From contig JBBKWX010000181.1 in NCBI GenBank assembly GCA_037969175.1, forward strand, positions 1 to 7,065: a stretch of 7,065 bases of DNA, given 5' to 3'. Origin of the DNA: JBBKWX01 sp037969175 (GTDB taxonomy: Bacteria > Bacteroidota > Bacteroidia > AKYH767-A > JBBKVM01). The position numbers and the translations under genes are program-made. Shown here piece after piece: positions 1-6,185 of the stretch (position 1 is the first letter of the stretch; each line of letters starts with the position of its first letter). The notes under the pieces were generated by a model. The model saw only the letters and a program-made list of their open reading frames with translations. It made no database searches and had not been told where the DNA came from.

Positions 1-189
1 TTAGGTCTTGATCTGGCAAAAACCGGTGGTAAATTATTTGATCTATATCAACGTTTTCATCCTGAGATTGAAGGCAAAGGACTTGGTTTGTATTTGGTTA
101 AAAGTCAGATCGAAGGTCTGGGAGGCATGATAGCCGTAGAAAGTGAGATTAATGTTGGATCTACTTTCAGAATTTATTTCCCGGATTGA
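1..189 (+). CDS. Sensor histidine kinase, 3' end only
   Basis: The frame is open from the first base and ends at TGA 187-189, giving the last 62 residues of a histidine kinase. What remains is the end of the HATPase_c domain, which binds ATP for autophosphorylation: the tail of the G1 box (LGLDLA), the stretch KLFDLYQRFH, the G2 box GKGLGLYLVKSQ, and the final GSTFRIYFPD strand. H-box, N-box and any sensor domains lie outside the window. By hand alignment 36 of 62 positions are identical to the C-terminus of the complete kinase that follows at 310, so the two are probably tandem paralogues. No receiver domain is fused at the end. The family call is secure; the signal sensed cannot be inferred. 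Confidence 0.93.
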   Translation, partial: LGLDLAKTGGKLFDLYQRFHPEIEGKGLGLYLVKSQIEGLGGMIAVESEINVGSTFRIYFPD

Positions 190-255
190 GACTGCGAAAT
201 ATGTTATTATCAGCAAAATTCGATGAGACAGTACCACTAAATGTCTGGTTTTAGT

Positions 256-263
256 TAAATTTG
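256..263 (+). promoter_or_regulatory. Candidate -7 promoter element for the kinase at 310
   Basis: TAAATTTG matches exactly the Bacteroidota -7 consensus TAnnTTTG and lies 46 bases upstream of the ATG at 310. No TTG (-33 element) is found 17-23 bases upstream of it, so only half of the promoter is visible. An 8-base motif with two free positions can occur by chance in AT-rich DNA. Confidence 0.3.
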
Positions 264-270
264 CGGACTC

Positions 271-290
271 AGAAGCTCCCCCAAGCTTTT
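271..290 (+). terminator. Weak hairpin with T-run, possible terminator of the upstream kinase
   Basis: AGAAGCT (271-277) pairs with AGCTTTT (284-290) around the loop CCCCCA, with one G-T pair, and a further T follows. The stem is short and AT-rich, so intrinsic termination would be weak. If the promoter at 256 is real, this hairpin instead lies in the 5' leader of the next gene. Confidence 0.25.
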
Positions 291-309
291 TGAACATCCC
301 CATTATCTC

Positions 310-3168
310 ATGTCCAGATCAAGTTCTCTATTCAAGTTTCGTTCGAGATTATTCTTTAATTATGGAATAATCGTCTTGCTCATTGTAGGAGCGTATCTGT
401 TCTTATCAGTTACTTTGCACAAAAATCTGGGTGCTCTTGCCTCAGAGAGTGTTCTTGACCAATACATTGAAATTACCGACTCGCGTCTTGACCAGCTTTT
501 CAGGCCTATTGAGAGAGAAATAAGAAAGAGTTATTATTTGATTCAAAATGGGCATCTAAGAAAATATGAACCTGCTAAACAAGCGGCTATACTATCAAGT
601 GCTCTGCTTGCTTTACCTCAGTGCGAATCTGTGATGATGTCCTCACCTTCCGGATCCCAGTTTTTAGTGATGAATTATAATGAAGATGTATATTATTCAA
701 AATTATTGGATAATATCAGAAATGAGCTGCCTAAGCCTGACAGTGTGTCGAAACGTTTTATTACCCGGGATTTTCGTCCCTCCGTCTGGGGAACAAGCAG
801 TAATTGGAGCTTAAACGAATTCAATGGTTCCGTAGTAGATATGAGATGGTCGGTAGATATGCCGGAATACGATTCCAAAAAACGTTTATGGTTTTTAAGG
901 GCGATGGAATATCTTGAGAAGGAATACCATCAAGTCGAATTGGATTCGGTTATACCTGTTATGTGGACAGATTTGTATCCATTATATACAACTCGTGATC
1001 TGGGTATGACTGCCGTTATATCAGCTATAACAGAAGAGAAAGATACTGTATTTATTGCCTATGATCTTTTGGTCAGTGATATCAATAAATTTACAGAGGC
1101 ACAAGATCCGACACCCAACGGAGGGGTTTTTATTTTCTCGGATAAATCAAAATTATTAGGCTTACCAAATTTAGTTTATCAAAATAAAAATCAAGAGAAT
1201 ACTTCAATGTTATTGCATTCCCCTGAAGTATTAAATAATCCGATTATTAATTTTATTTTTTCAAATTGGGAAAAGGATAATTCATATGCCGGGAAACCGG
1301 TTCGCTTTACTATTGAAGGTGAAACATTTTGGGTTAGGTTGAAACCCTATTCCGTTGGAGTAGATAAAAAACTTTGGACGGGTGTTATTATCCCGGAATC
1401 TGATCTTCGGATGTATTCAGCAGGATTTAATTATCTTATTTATTTAGTCGGTTTCATTGGTTTATTATTGGCTTTATTTATTTCCTGGAGAATTGCTTCT
1501 TCCATAAGCAAACCACTGACTGAACTTGTAGAAAGAAATCAGCGCATCGCATCTTTAGATCTGGGTCCGGGGAAAGAATTTAAAACCAAAACCACTGAAC
1601 TGTATAACTTATATTTAAGTATTGAGAAGATGCGTATTGCATTGATCAAAGCTCTAGATGAAAGAAGAACCGCCGCTTTACATTTGGAAGAATCAGAAAG
1701 CAGATACAGGGAGCTGATCCAGAAAAATGTGGCCGGTGTTTACAGATCCACTATTCAAGGACAATTGATCGATTGTAACAACGCATTTGCAAGGATATTT
1801 GGTTATGCAAATATTGAAGAGATCATTGATACACCTGCATCAGCATTTTATCATTCTAGTTTTCCCAGGGCTGCTTTTATGGAGGCATTGTATAAGCATG
1901 ATGTGCTAGTAAATTATGAAGCCCGGTATGTTAGCAAAAAAGGTATTTTGATACATGCTTTGCTTAATGTAGCCCTGGTGAGAAATGAAGAGGGGGAGCC
2001 GATGTTGATTGAGGGTACTATCATAGATATTACGGACCGGGTCGCAGCACTTGAGGCTCTTAAGAAAAGTGAAACAAGATTGGAGCTTGCTCTTGAAGGT
2101 GCAGGGCAAGCAGTTTGGGAATGCGATGTGCAAACAGGTGAAGGGAACTTTAAAAATTTGGCCATAGATATGTTGGGTTATGATGTGAAAGATATCCCTC
2201 AGAATTTCAAGGGCTGGCGTTCATTGGTTCATCCGGAAGATTGGGAAGATATTGTAAGTGAAGTGATCATTCACCTCGAAGGAAGATCTGAGAGAATAAT
2301 CATGGAGCACCGGATGAAAGATATGAATGGAGTTTGGCGTTGGATACAAACAAGAGGAATGGTTACAGAATGGAATAAGGATGGAGTTCCTTTAAAAGCG
2401 ACAGGGACTTTTATTGATATCAGCGAGAAAAGAAAAAATGAAAATGAAAAGCAAAAGATATCAATGGAACTGATGCATTATAACAGCGAACTTGAGCATT
2501 TTGCATATATCACTTCTCATAACCTAAGAGCTCCTGTTGTAAATTTAGAATCTTTACTGGCCATTTATGATTTTGACAAGAATGATTCTCAAGACAACAA
2601 ATTAATTCTTCATAAAATATCCGAGTCCGTTGAAAGATTATCCGGAACAATTTCAGATCTAAATGATATTGTAGCAATAAAGAAAGATAAACAGGAAAGA
2701 CTTTCAATAGTAGGTCTGGAGGAGATCTTCAAGGCTACTTTGGTATCTATACAAAGCCAGATCGATAAATCGAATGCACAAGTACGTTATGATTTCAGCG
2801 ATGCTCCGGAAGTGTTATATGTAAGAAGTCATATGGTCTCCGTATTTCAGAATTTCTTAACCAATGCAATTAAATACAGAAAGCCCGACAGAGATCCTAT
2901 AATAGCTATTCGTACTTACCGGGATAATGGGTATATTTGTTTAAGTGTCAAAGACAACGGTATCGGGATCGACCTTGCACTCTATGGTAATAAGTTATTT
3001 GAACTATATCAGCGGTTCCATACTGACTATGAAGGTAAAGGCTTAGGGCTTTATATAGTAAAAGCGCAGGTTGAAATGCATGGCGGACATATAACAGTTC
3101 GCAGTGAAGTTGATAAAGGCACTGAATTTATAGTACATTTCAAGGACAGTATTCATGGTAAAAACTAA
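310..3168 (+). CDS. Membrane sensor histidine kinase (Cache-like sensor, HAMP, two PAS, HisKA, HATPase_c)
   Basis: This 952-residue inner-membrane kinase has a first transmembrane helix at about 18-36, an extracytoplasmic region to about 374 and a second helix at about 375-393. The outer domain resembles double-Cache sensors: RLWFLRAM near 192-199 and WTDLYPLY near 219-226, followed by GMTAVISA. HAMP spans about 394-450 with K-P-L at 401-403. PAS 1 lies about 465-577, ending GTIIDITDR, and PAS 2 about 588-707, ending GTFIDISEK. The H-box SHNLRAP carries phosphoacceptor H737. The N-box has N848 and N852, G1 is D882-N-G-I-G886, and G2 is G909-K-G-L-G913. Asn rather than Glu/Asp follows the catalytic His. 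The start is the first ATG after an in-frame stop at 256 and precedes the signal anchor directly. Its 3' end overlaps the receiver gene by 14 bases, so that receiver is the likely phosphorylation partner. The ligand is unknown. Confidence 0.95.
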   Translation: MSRSSSLFKFRSRLFFNYGIIVLLIVGAYLFLSVTLHKNLGALASESVLDQYIEITDSRLDQLFRPIEREIRKSYYLIQNGHLRKYEPAKQAAILSSALLALPQCESVMMSSPSGSQFLVMNYNEDVYYSKLLDNIRNELPKPDSVSKRFITRDFRPSVWGTSSNWSLNEFNGSVVDMRWSVDMPEYDSKKRLWFLRAMEYLEKEYHQVELDSVIPVMWTDLYPLYTTRDLGMTAVISAITEEKDTVFIAYDLLVSDINKFTEAQDPTPNGGVFIFSDKSKLLGLPNLVYQNKNQENTSMLLHSPEVLNNPIINFIFSNWEKDNSYAGKPVRFTIEGETFWVRLKPYSVGVDKKLWTGVIIPESDLRMYSAGFNYLIYLVGFIGLLLALFISWRIASSISKPLTELVERNQRIASLDLGPGKEFKTKTTELYNLYLSIEKMRIALIKALDERRTAALHLEESESRYRELIQKNVAGVYRSTIQGQLIDCNNAFARIFGYANIEEIIDTPASAFYHSSFPRAAFMEALYKHDVLVNYEARYVSKKGILIHALLNVALVRNEEGEPMLIEGTIIDITDRVAALEALKKSETRLELALEGAGQAVWECDVQTGEGNFKNLAIDMLGYDVKDIPQNFKGWRSLVHPEDWEDIVSEVIIHLEGRSERIIMEHRMKDMNGVWRWIQTRGMVTEWNKDGVPLKATGTFIDISEKRKNENEKQKISMELMHYNSELEHFAYITSHNLRAPVVNLESLLAIYDFDKNDSQDNKLILHKISESVERLSGTISDLNDIVAIKKDKQERLSIVGLEEIFKATLVSIQSQIDKSNAQVRYDFSDAPEVLYVRSHMVSVFQNFLTNAIKYRKPDRDPIIAIRTYRDNGYICLSVKDNGIGIDLALYGNKLFELYQRFHTDYEGKGLGLYIVKAQVEMHGGHITVRSEVDKGTEFIVHFKDSIHGKN

Positions 3169-3565
3169 AACAATCATAGTCGTGGACGACGATCCGGTTA
3201 GCAATTTTCTTTGTACCCGGATTGTTGCCAAATCAGAAATAAATGCAGAAGTAAAAGCATTCCTTCATGGACGTGAAGCGCTGGATTTTATTGAACAGTG
3301 TATTAATTCAAATGCTGATCTTCCTGATCTTATTTTACTTGATGTAAATATGCCATTGATGAATGGATGGGAATTTCTGGATGAATACAAGATACTGGTT
3401 CCCAAAATGTCCAAAGCGATTCCTGTTTTTATATTATCTTCTTCGGTTTATAATCAGGATATTCAAAAAGCGAGAGCTATACCTGAAGTTTCAGATTATC
3501 TGATCAAGCCGATCACCGTTGATCTTATAAAAGATCTTTGGTCAAAACAATTTACTGTATCCTAA
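3155..3565 (+). CDS. CheY-like single-domain response regulator
   Basis: This 136-residue protein is one receiver domain with nothing attached, so it has no DNA-binding or enzymatic output and probably works by protein contact or as a phosphorelay carrier in the cytoplasm. The receiver signature is complete: acidic cluster D11-D12-D13, phosphoacceptor D63 in LLDVNMP, the switch Ser at 95-96 in FILSSS, and K118-P119 near the end. Its ATG lies inside the last codons of the kinase gene in another frame (14-base overlap). An AAGGA at 3142-3146 sits eight bases before that ATG, a good Shine-Dalgarno for this phylum, suggesting translational coupling. A two-gene operon with the kinase is likely. 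Such HNLRAP-kinase plus lone-receiver pairs are common in Bacteroidota. No clear terminator follows the TAA. Confidence 0.93.
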   Translation: MVKTKTIIVVDDDPVSNFLCTRIVAKSEINAEVKAFLHGREALDFIEQCINSNADLPDLILLDVNMPLMNGWEFLDEYKILVPKMSKAIPVFILSSSVYNQDIQKARAIPEVSDYLIKPITVDLIKDLWSKQFTVS

Positions 3566-3731
3566 TTATTATTGAGTCAATTGTCGTGTGGCTTACGTTT
3601 GGAGCTTTTTAATTACTCTAAATTTATAGTTCAATTTTTTATTTCATATCAATGTTGTCCGGAATCGAGTTTCTAATCCTGTCGAATTGCATTATAAGTA
3701 CTTATCTACAAGGGGAATCTGTGCTAATTTT

Positions 3732-3773
3732 ACCACAGAGGTCTCAGAGATTTACACAGGGATCTCAGAGATT
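3732..3773. repeat. Two tandem 21-base repeats (CACAGAG type)
   Basis: Units 3732-3752 and 3753-3773 agree at 17 of 21 positions and both end in TCTCAGAGATT. The words ACCACAGAG and TACACAGGG at their starts resemble the degenerate CCACAGAG-style intergenic repeats seen in many bacterial genomes. No function is evident. Confidence 0.7.
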
Positions 3774-3888
3774 GAATAGAAATTTTCTTTCAATGGACTT
3801 TATTTGGTATTCGATCTCTTTTTTCTCTGCATACCAGTGGTTTTCCACGAAAATGAAATCACATCAAGAAAGCCTAGATCAATATGGA

Positions 3889-3918
3889 TCCCGCTCGTGC
3901 GCATACGCGTCAAGCTAA
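3889..3918 (+). repeat. Left arm of 30-base inverted repeat
   Basis: This arm matches the reverse complement of 4250-4279 at 28 of 30 positions; the mismatches are T3895 and T3898. The inner 20 bases, GCGCATACGCGTCAAGCTAA (3899-3918), match perfectly. It is much richer in G+C and CpG than the flanking DNA. Read outward, it contains TTGAC, which resembles a -35 element. Confidence 0.88.
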
Positions 3919-4027
3919 TAAATAAAATAAAACCACGAAGAGCACGTAGGTCACAAGTTTCACTAAGATATATTCATGAAAATATCACTTCTAATTCGAA
4001 TTTTATTTTTGGCATGTCATAGTCCAC

Positions 4028-4049
4028 CTTCCCGATAGCAATCGAGAGG
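4028..4049. repeat. Imperfect hairpin with CCCGATAGCAATCG core
   Basis: CGAT (4033-4036) pairs with ATCG (4041-4044) around the loop AGCA. The stem continues outward to 4028/4049 with one C-A mismatch and one G-T pair. CCCGAT-loop-ATCGGG hairpins are, from memory, frequent intergenic palindromes in Bacteroidota; this looks like a decayed copy. Confidence 0.5.
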
Positions 4050-4122
4050 CAGACATCATTATCAGAACAGATATTATACAAAATCAAAAAGAAACAATAC
4101 TGTTGCGGAATATGTATTAAAT

Positions 4123-4139
4123 ACTTAGTGTAACTAAGT
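4123..4139. repeat. Perfect 7-base inverted repeat ACTTAGT/ACTAAGT
   Basis: ACTTAGT (4123-4129) and ACTAAGT (4133-4139) are perfect reverse complements separated by GTA. The words belong to the same CACTAAG-type repeat family seen elsewhere in this gap, so the palindrome may be a by-product of repeat structure. There is no following T-run to make it a terminator. Confidence 0.55.
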
Positions 4140-4186
4140 GTACTTGTGACCTTAGTGGTAAAAAAAACATATTACTTGAGAAAAAT

Positions 4187-4207
4187 TACTGCAATGAAAC
4201 TGCAGTA
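4187..4207. repeat. Perfect 7-base inverted repeat TACTGCA/TGCAGTA
   Basis: TACTGCA (4187-4193) and TGCAGTA (4201-4207) are perfect reverse complements with a 7-base loop. It ends 144 bases before the methyltransferase start, just inside the right arm of the larger inverted repeat. It could be a stem-loop of the element or an operator; nothing decides between them. Confidence 0.5.
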
Positions 4208-4249
4208 CAATGAGCCATAGGCTTATAAAATTACCCAAAATGAATAAAG

Positions 4250-4279
4250 TTAGCTTGACGCGTATGCGCTCGTGCGGGA
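4250..4279 (-). repeat. Right arm of 30-base inverted repeat
   Basis: Reverse complement partner of 3889-3918 (28 of 30). It begins TTAGCTTGACG and ends GCGGGA. Its TTGAC at 4255-4259 points toward the methyltransferase gene, but no matching -10 hexamer is found at normal spacing, and Bacteroidota promoters use a different consensus. Confidence 0.88.
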
Positions 4280-4350
4280 CTGAGGACAATGTGGTAAAAA
4301 AAGCCTTAAATAAAAGAAGTAGAATTTATTCCTGACAACAATGATTTCAT

Positions 4351-5322
4351 ATGAGTAATTATTTAGAGACAACCCGCAATGTATATAAAGAAGCTGCACT
4401 CACTCCTGATATAGGTTTGTGTTGCACAACATCCCCGATCTGGCAGCTTCCGGGGCTTCATATTCCTTCCAAAATGCTTGCAATGAATTATGGTTGTGGT
4501 ACCACTGTTCATCCCAGAGACCTTGCCAATGATCCCGTGATCCTATATGTTGGAGTTGGAGGAGGAATGGAATTATTGCAATTTGCTTATTTCAGCAGAA
4601 AGATCTCCGGCGTCATTGGAATTGATCCGGTGGAAGAAATGCGAACGGCTTGTATTGAAAATCTTAAAGTTGCAGAAGAGAAAAACGATTGGTTTGATTC
4701 GACTTTTGTTGATGTAAGAGCAGGCGATGCCCTGAGCTTGCCTGTGGACGATAGTACAGTTGATGTGGCTGCTCAAAACTGCTTGTTTAATATCTTTGAA
4801 AAGGAAGATCTAAAAAAAGCACTCAGCGAGATCTATAGAGTTCTAAAACCTCATGGCAGACTTGTCCTTTCTGATCCAATCTGCGAGCAAGCCATGCCGG
4901 CAAATCTTCAGGATGATCCAAAGTTGAGAGCGCTGTGTTTAAGCGGAGCTATCCCCTTGAAAGCGTATATTCAACTGATCACAGATGCAGGTTTCGGAAC
5001 TGTAGAGATCAGAGCACGCAGACCCTATCGCATCCTCTCTCCGGCTCATTATGATACGCCTTTGAATCTGATCATCGAAAGCATAGAGATCTGTGCAATC
5101 AAAGACCCAATGCCGGCTGACGGCCCTTGTGTGTTTAGCGGGAAAGCAGCTATATTTTTTGGGAAGGAAACGTTTCTTGATGACCACAATGGTCATGTGT
5201 TAATGCAAAATCAGCCCCTGGCAATTTGCGACAAAACCGCTGCAGCTCTGGAAGATCTTGGAAGAACAGATATTCATATCAGCTCCTCTACCTGGTTCTA
5301 TGATGGCGGTGGTTGCTGCTGA
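4351..5322 (+). CDS. arsM: Arsenite methyltransferase, arsenosugar-pathway type
   Basis: ArsM transfers methyl groups from S-adenosylmethionine to trivalent arsenic in the cytoplasm; the longer form seen here is the one that normally supplies dimethylarsenic for arsenosugar synthesis by the radical-SAM enzyme ArsS. The 323-residue protein has SAM motif I as LYVGVGGG (65-72), acidic D92 in GIDPV and GDALSLPV at 125-132. Cysteines line up with the four arsenic-site cysteines known from algal ArsM: C24/C25 (GLCC), C49 (NYGCGTTVHP), C144 (AQNCLFNIF) and C196 (ALCLSGA). It ends YDGGGCC, with a terminal Cys pair. The ATG precedes the conserved YLETTRNVY start; no Shine-Dalgarno is visible. Upstream lies the inverted-repeat element, and downstream the channel gene converges with no gap. 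Neither arsS nor arsR is in the window. Function is secure at family level; the final product is inferred. Confidence 0.93.
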   Translation: MSNYLETTRNVYKEAALTPDIGLCCTTSPIWQLPGLHIPSKMLAMNYGCGTTVHPRDLANDPVILYVGVGGGMELLQFAYFSRKISGVIGIDPVEEMRTACIENLKVAEEKNDWFDSTFVDVRAGDALSLPVDDSTVDVAAQNCLFNIFEKEDLKKALSEIYRVLKPHGRLVLSDPICEQAMPANLQDDPKLRALCLSGAIPLKAYIQLITDAGFGTVEIRARRPYRILSPAHYDTPLNLIIESIEICAIKDPMPADGPCVFSGKAAIFFGKETFLDDHNGHVLMQNQPLAICDKTAAALEDLGRTDIHISSSTWFYDGGGCC

Positions 5323-6120
5323 TCAAAGCTCCGAACCGCAATACTTGCAAAATTTGGAATTCATATCATGCCCTTCGCGTGAACAATTCCTGCAAGTCTT
5401 TTGACTCAATCCACCCAGAGATTGTCTTGTTATTTCAGCAGTTACGATTCCGGTTGGAACTGCAATAATAGCATAACCCATGATCATGATGATTGCGGCT
5501 AGTACCTGTCCCAATGGAGTTGATGGTGCAATATCACCGTACCCAACAGTGGTCAGCGTCACAATTGCCCAGTATACACCTTTCGGGATACTTGTAAATC
5601 CGTATTCGGGGCCTTCTATCAAATACATTGCAGTACCCATGATCGTCACTATTGACATAACTACAATGATAAATATTGTGATCTTATGTCTGCTTGCTTC
5701 CATGGCTTTTCTCAATTGATTGGCCTCGCCTAAAAAACGAGTCATTTTCAATACCCGAAATACACGGATAAGCCGGATGGTACGTATTACGATCAAATAC
5801 TGCGGTCCGGTAATTACTAATGCCAGGTAGGTTGGGATCACGGATAAAAGATCTATGATCCCATAAAAACTAAAAACATACTCCAAAGGTTTTTTGACCA
5901 CCCATAGCCGCACCAAATATTCAATTGAGAAAATTATCGTAAAGGTCCACTCCAGGATTCTTAGCTCATTACCGTATTCCAGACGAATGGAAGCAACGCT
6001 TTCCAGCATTACTACAGAGACACTGATAATTATGGCCCATAATAAAAGCACGTCAAAGGTTTTACCTTTTGGCGTATCTGATTCAAAAATTATATCGTGA
6101 AGCTTTTCTTTGGTTGTCAT
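5323..6120 (-). CDS. Voltage-gated potassium channel (ion transporter) with C-terminal zinc ribbon
   Basis: This 265-residue inner-membrane protein has the six-helix plan of bacterial Kv channels. S1 is about 22-40, S2 about 57-74 and S3 about 83-103. S4 is a voltage-sensor helix with arginines every third residue (R113, R116, R119, R122, then K125 and R128). S5 is about 146-168, a pore helix leads to the K+ selectivity filter TVGYGD (191-196), and S6 is about 203-228. The C-terminus carries a small zinc ribbon, C243-x2-C246 and C258-x2-C261, in place of the long cytoplasmic domains of other channels; it may bind zinc or tetramerise, but this is not shown. The ATG at 6118-6120 follows an AT-rich leader without a clear Shine-Dalgarno. 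The gene is divergent from the copper ATPase and convergent with arsM, so it is probably a single-gene transcript. It seems complete and ordinary for the family. Confidence 0.93.
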   Translation of the reverse strand: MTTKEKLHDIIFESDTPKGKTFDVLLLWAIIISVSVVMLESVASIRLEYGNELRILEWTFTIIFSIEYLVRLWVVKKPLEYVFSFYGIIDLLSVIPTYLALVITGPQYLIVIRTIRLIRVFRVLKMTRFLGEANQLRKAMEASRHKITIFIIVVMSIVTIMGTAMYLIEGPEYGFTSIPKGVYWAIVTLTTVGYGDIAPSTPLGQVLAAIIMIMGYAIIAVPTGIVTAEITRQSLGGLSQKTCRNCSREGHDMNSKFCKYCGSEL

Positions 6121-6167
6121 CTTTTAATGATGAGTTAATAAGATACAGTTATAAAGAAAGTAAAAAT

Positions 6168-6185
6168 ACATGACAAAAGTCATGT
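6168..6185. promoter_or_regulatory. Candidate Crp/Fnr-type operator between divergent genes
   Basis: ACATGAC (6168-6174) and GTCATGT (6179-6185) are perfect reverse complements separated by AAAA. The core TGA-N6-TCA has the spacing of Crp/Fnr-superfamily sites (FNR TTGAT-N4-ATCAA, Crp TGTGA-N6-TCACA). It sits 48 bases from the channel start and at the beginning of the copper ATPase frame, whose relatives serve the oxygen-regulated cbb3 oxidase. That regulator assignment is inference. Confidence 0.45.

Larger units (their letters stand above)
3889..4279. mobile_element. Possible non-autonomous (MITE/REP-like) element relic, 391 bases
   Basis: Near-perfect 30-base inverted repeats bound a non-coding interior. 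Just inside the arms, 3943-3958 (containing GGTCACAAGT) is repeated inverted at 4142-4157 with 14 of 16 matches, so the inverted symmetry is nested. The interior also carries three small hairpins. It contains no transposase frame, and I found no target-site duplication next to the arms, so insertion is inferred. Alternatives are two independent copies of a dispersed REP-type repeat in opposite orientation, or a structured untranslated region. Confidence 0.4.
3566..4350. other. 785-base gene-free region with decayed repeats and an inverted-repeat element
   Basis: No convincing coding sequence is seen here; open frames at 3652-3918 and 3804-4022 run through repeats and match no family I recognise. 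The region holds a 21-base tandem duplication (3732-3773), a segment bounded by 30-base inverted repeats (3889-4279), and several short perfect hairpins. CACAGAG and CACTAAG-type words recur, typical of degenerate interspersed intergenic repeats. Positions 3566-3731 and 3774-3888 show nothing I can assign, and no strong terminator follows the receiver gene. The promoter of the methyltransferase gene at 4351 should lie near the right end, but I see no exact TAnnTTTG. Confidence 0.75.

Noticed and set aside
43..303. Minus-strand 86-codon open frame starting MGMFKKLGGASESANLTKT
   Set aside because: It runs antisense through the end of a clear kinase gene and into the gap, and matches no family I recognise. 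The odd LGGASES text resembles translations of intergenic repeats.
3732..3773. CRISPR array
   Set aside because: Only two adjacent units with no unique spacers between them; this is a simple tandem duplication.
3837..3848. GTGG-TTTT-CCAC hairpin as a terminator
   Set aside because: The stem is four bases with no T-run after it, and it lies over 270 bases from the receiver's stop codon.
3652..4022. Two overlapping plus-strand open frames (88 and 72 codons) in the gene-free region
   Set aside because: Both run through the 21-base tandem repeats or the inverted-repeat arm, have no recognisable domain or start context, and look like repeat DNA read by chance.
4255..4290. Outward sigma70-type promoter in the right arm driving arsM
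   Set aside because: TTGACG is present, but no -10 hexamer lies at 16-18 bases; GACAAT is 24 bases away, and the phylum uses TTG/TAnnTTTG promoters.
4573..5196. Minus-strand open frames inside arsM
   Set aside because: They are shadows of a strongly conserved gene on the other strand and have no family features of their own.
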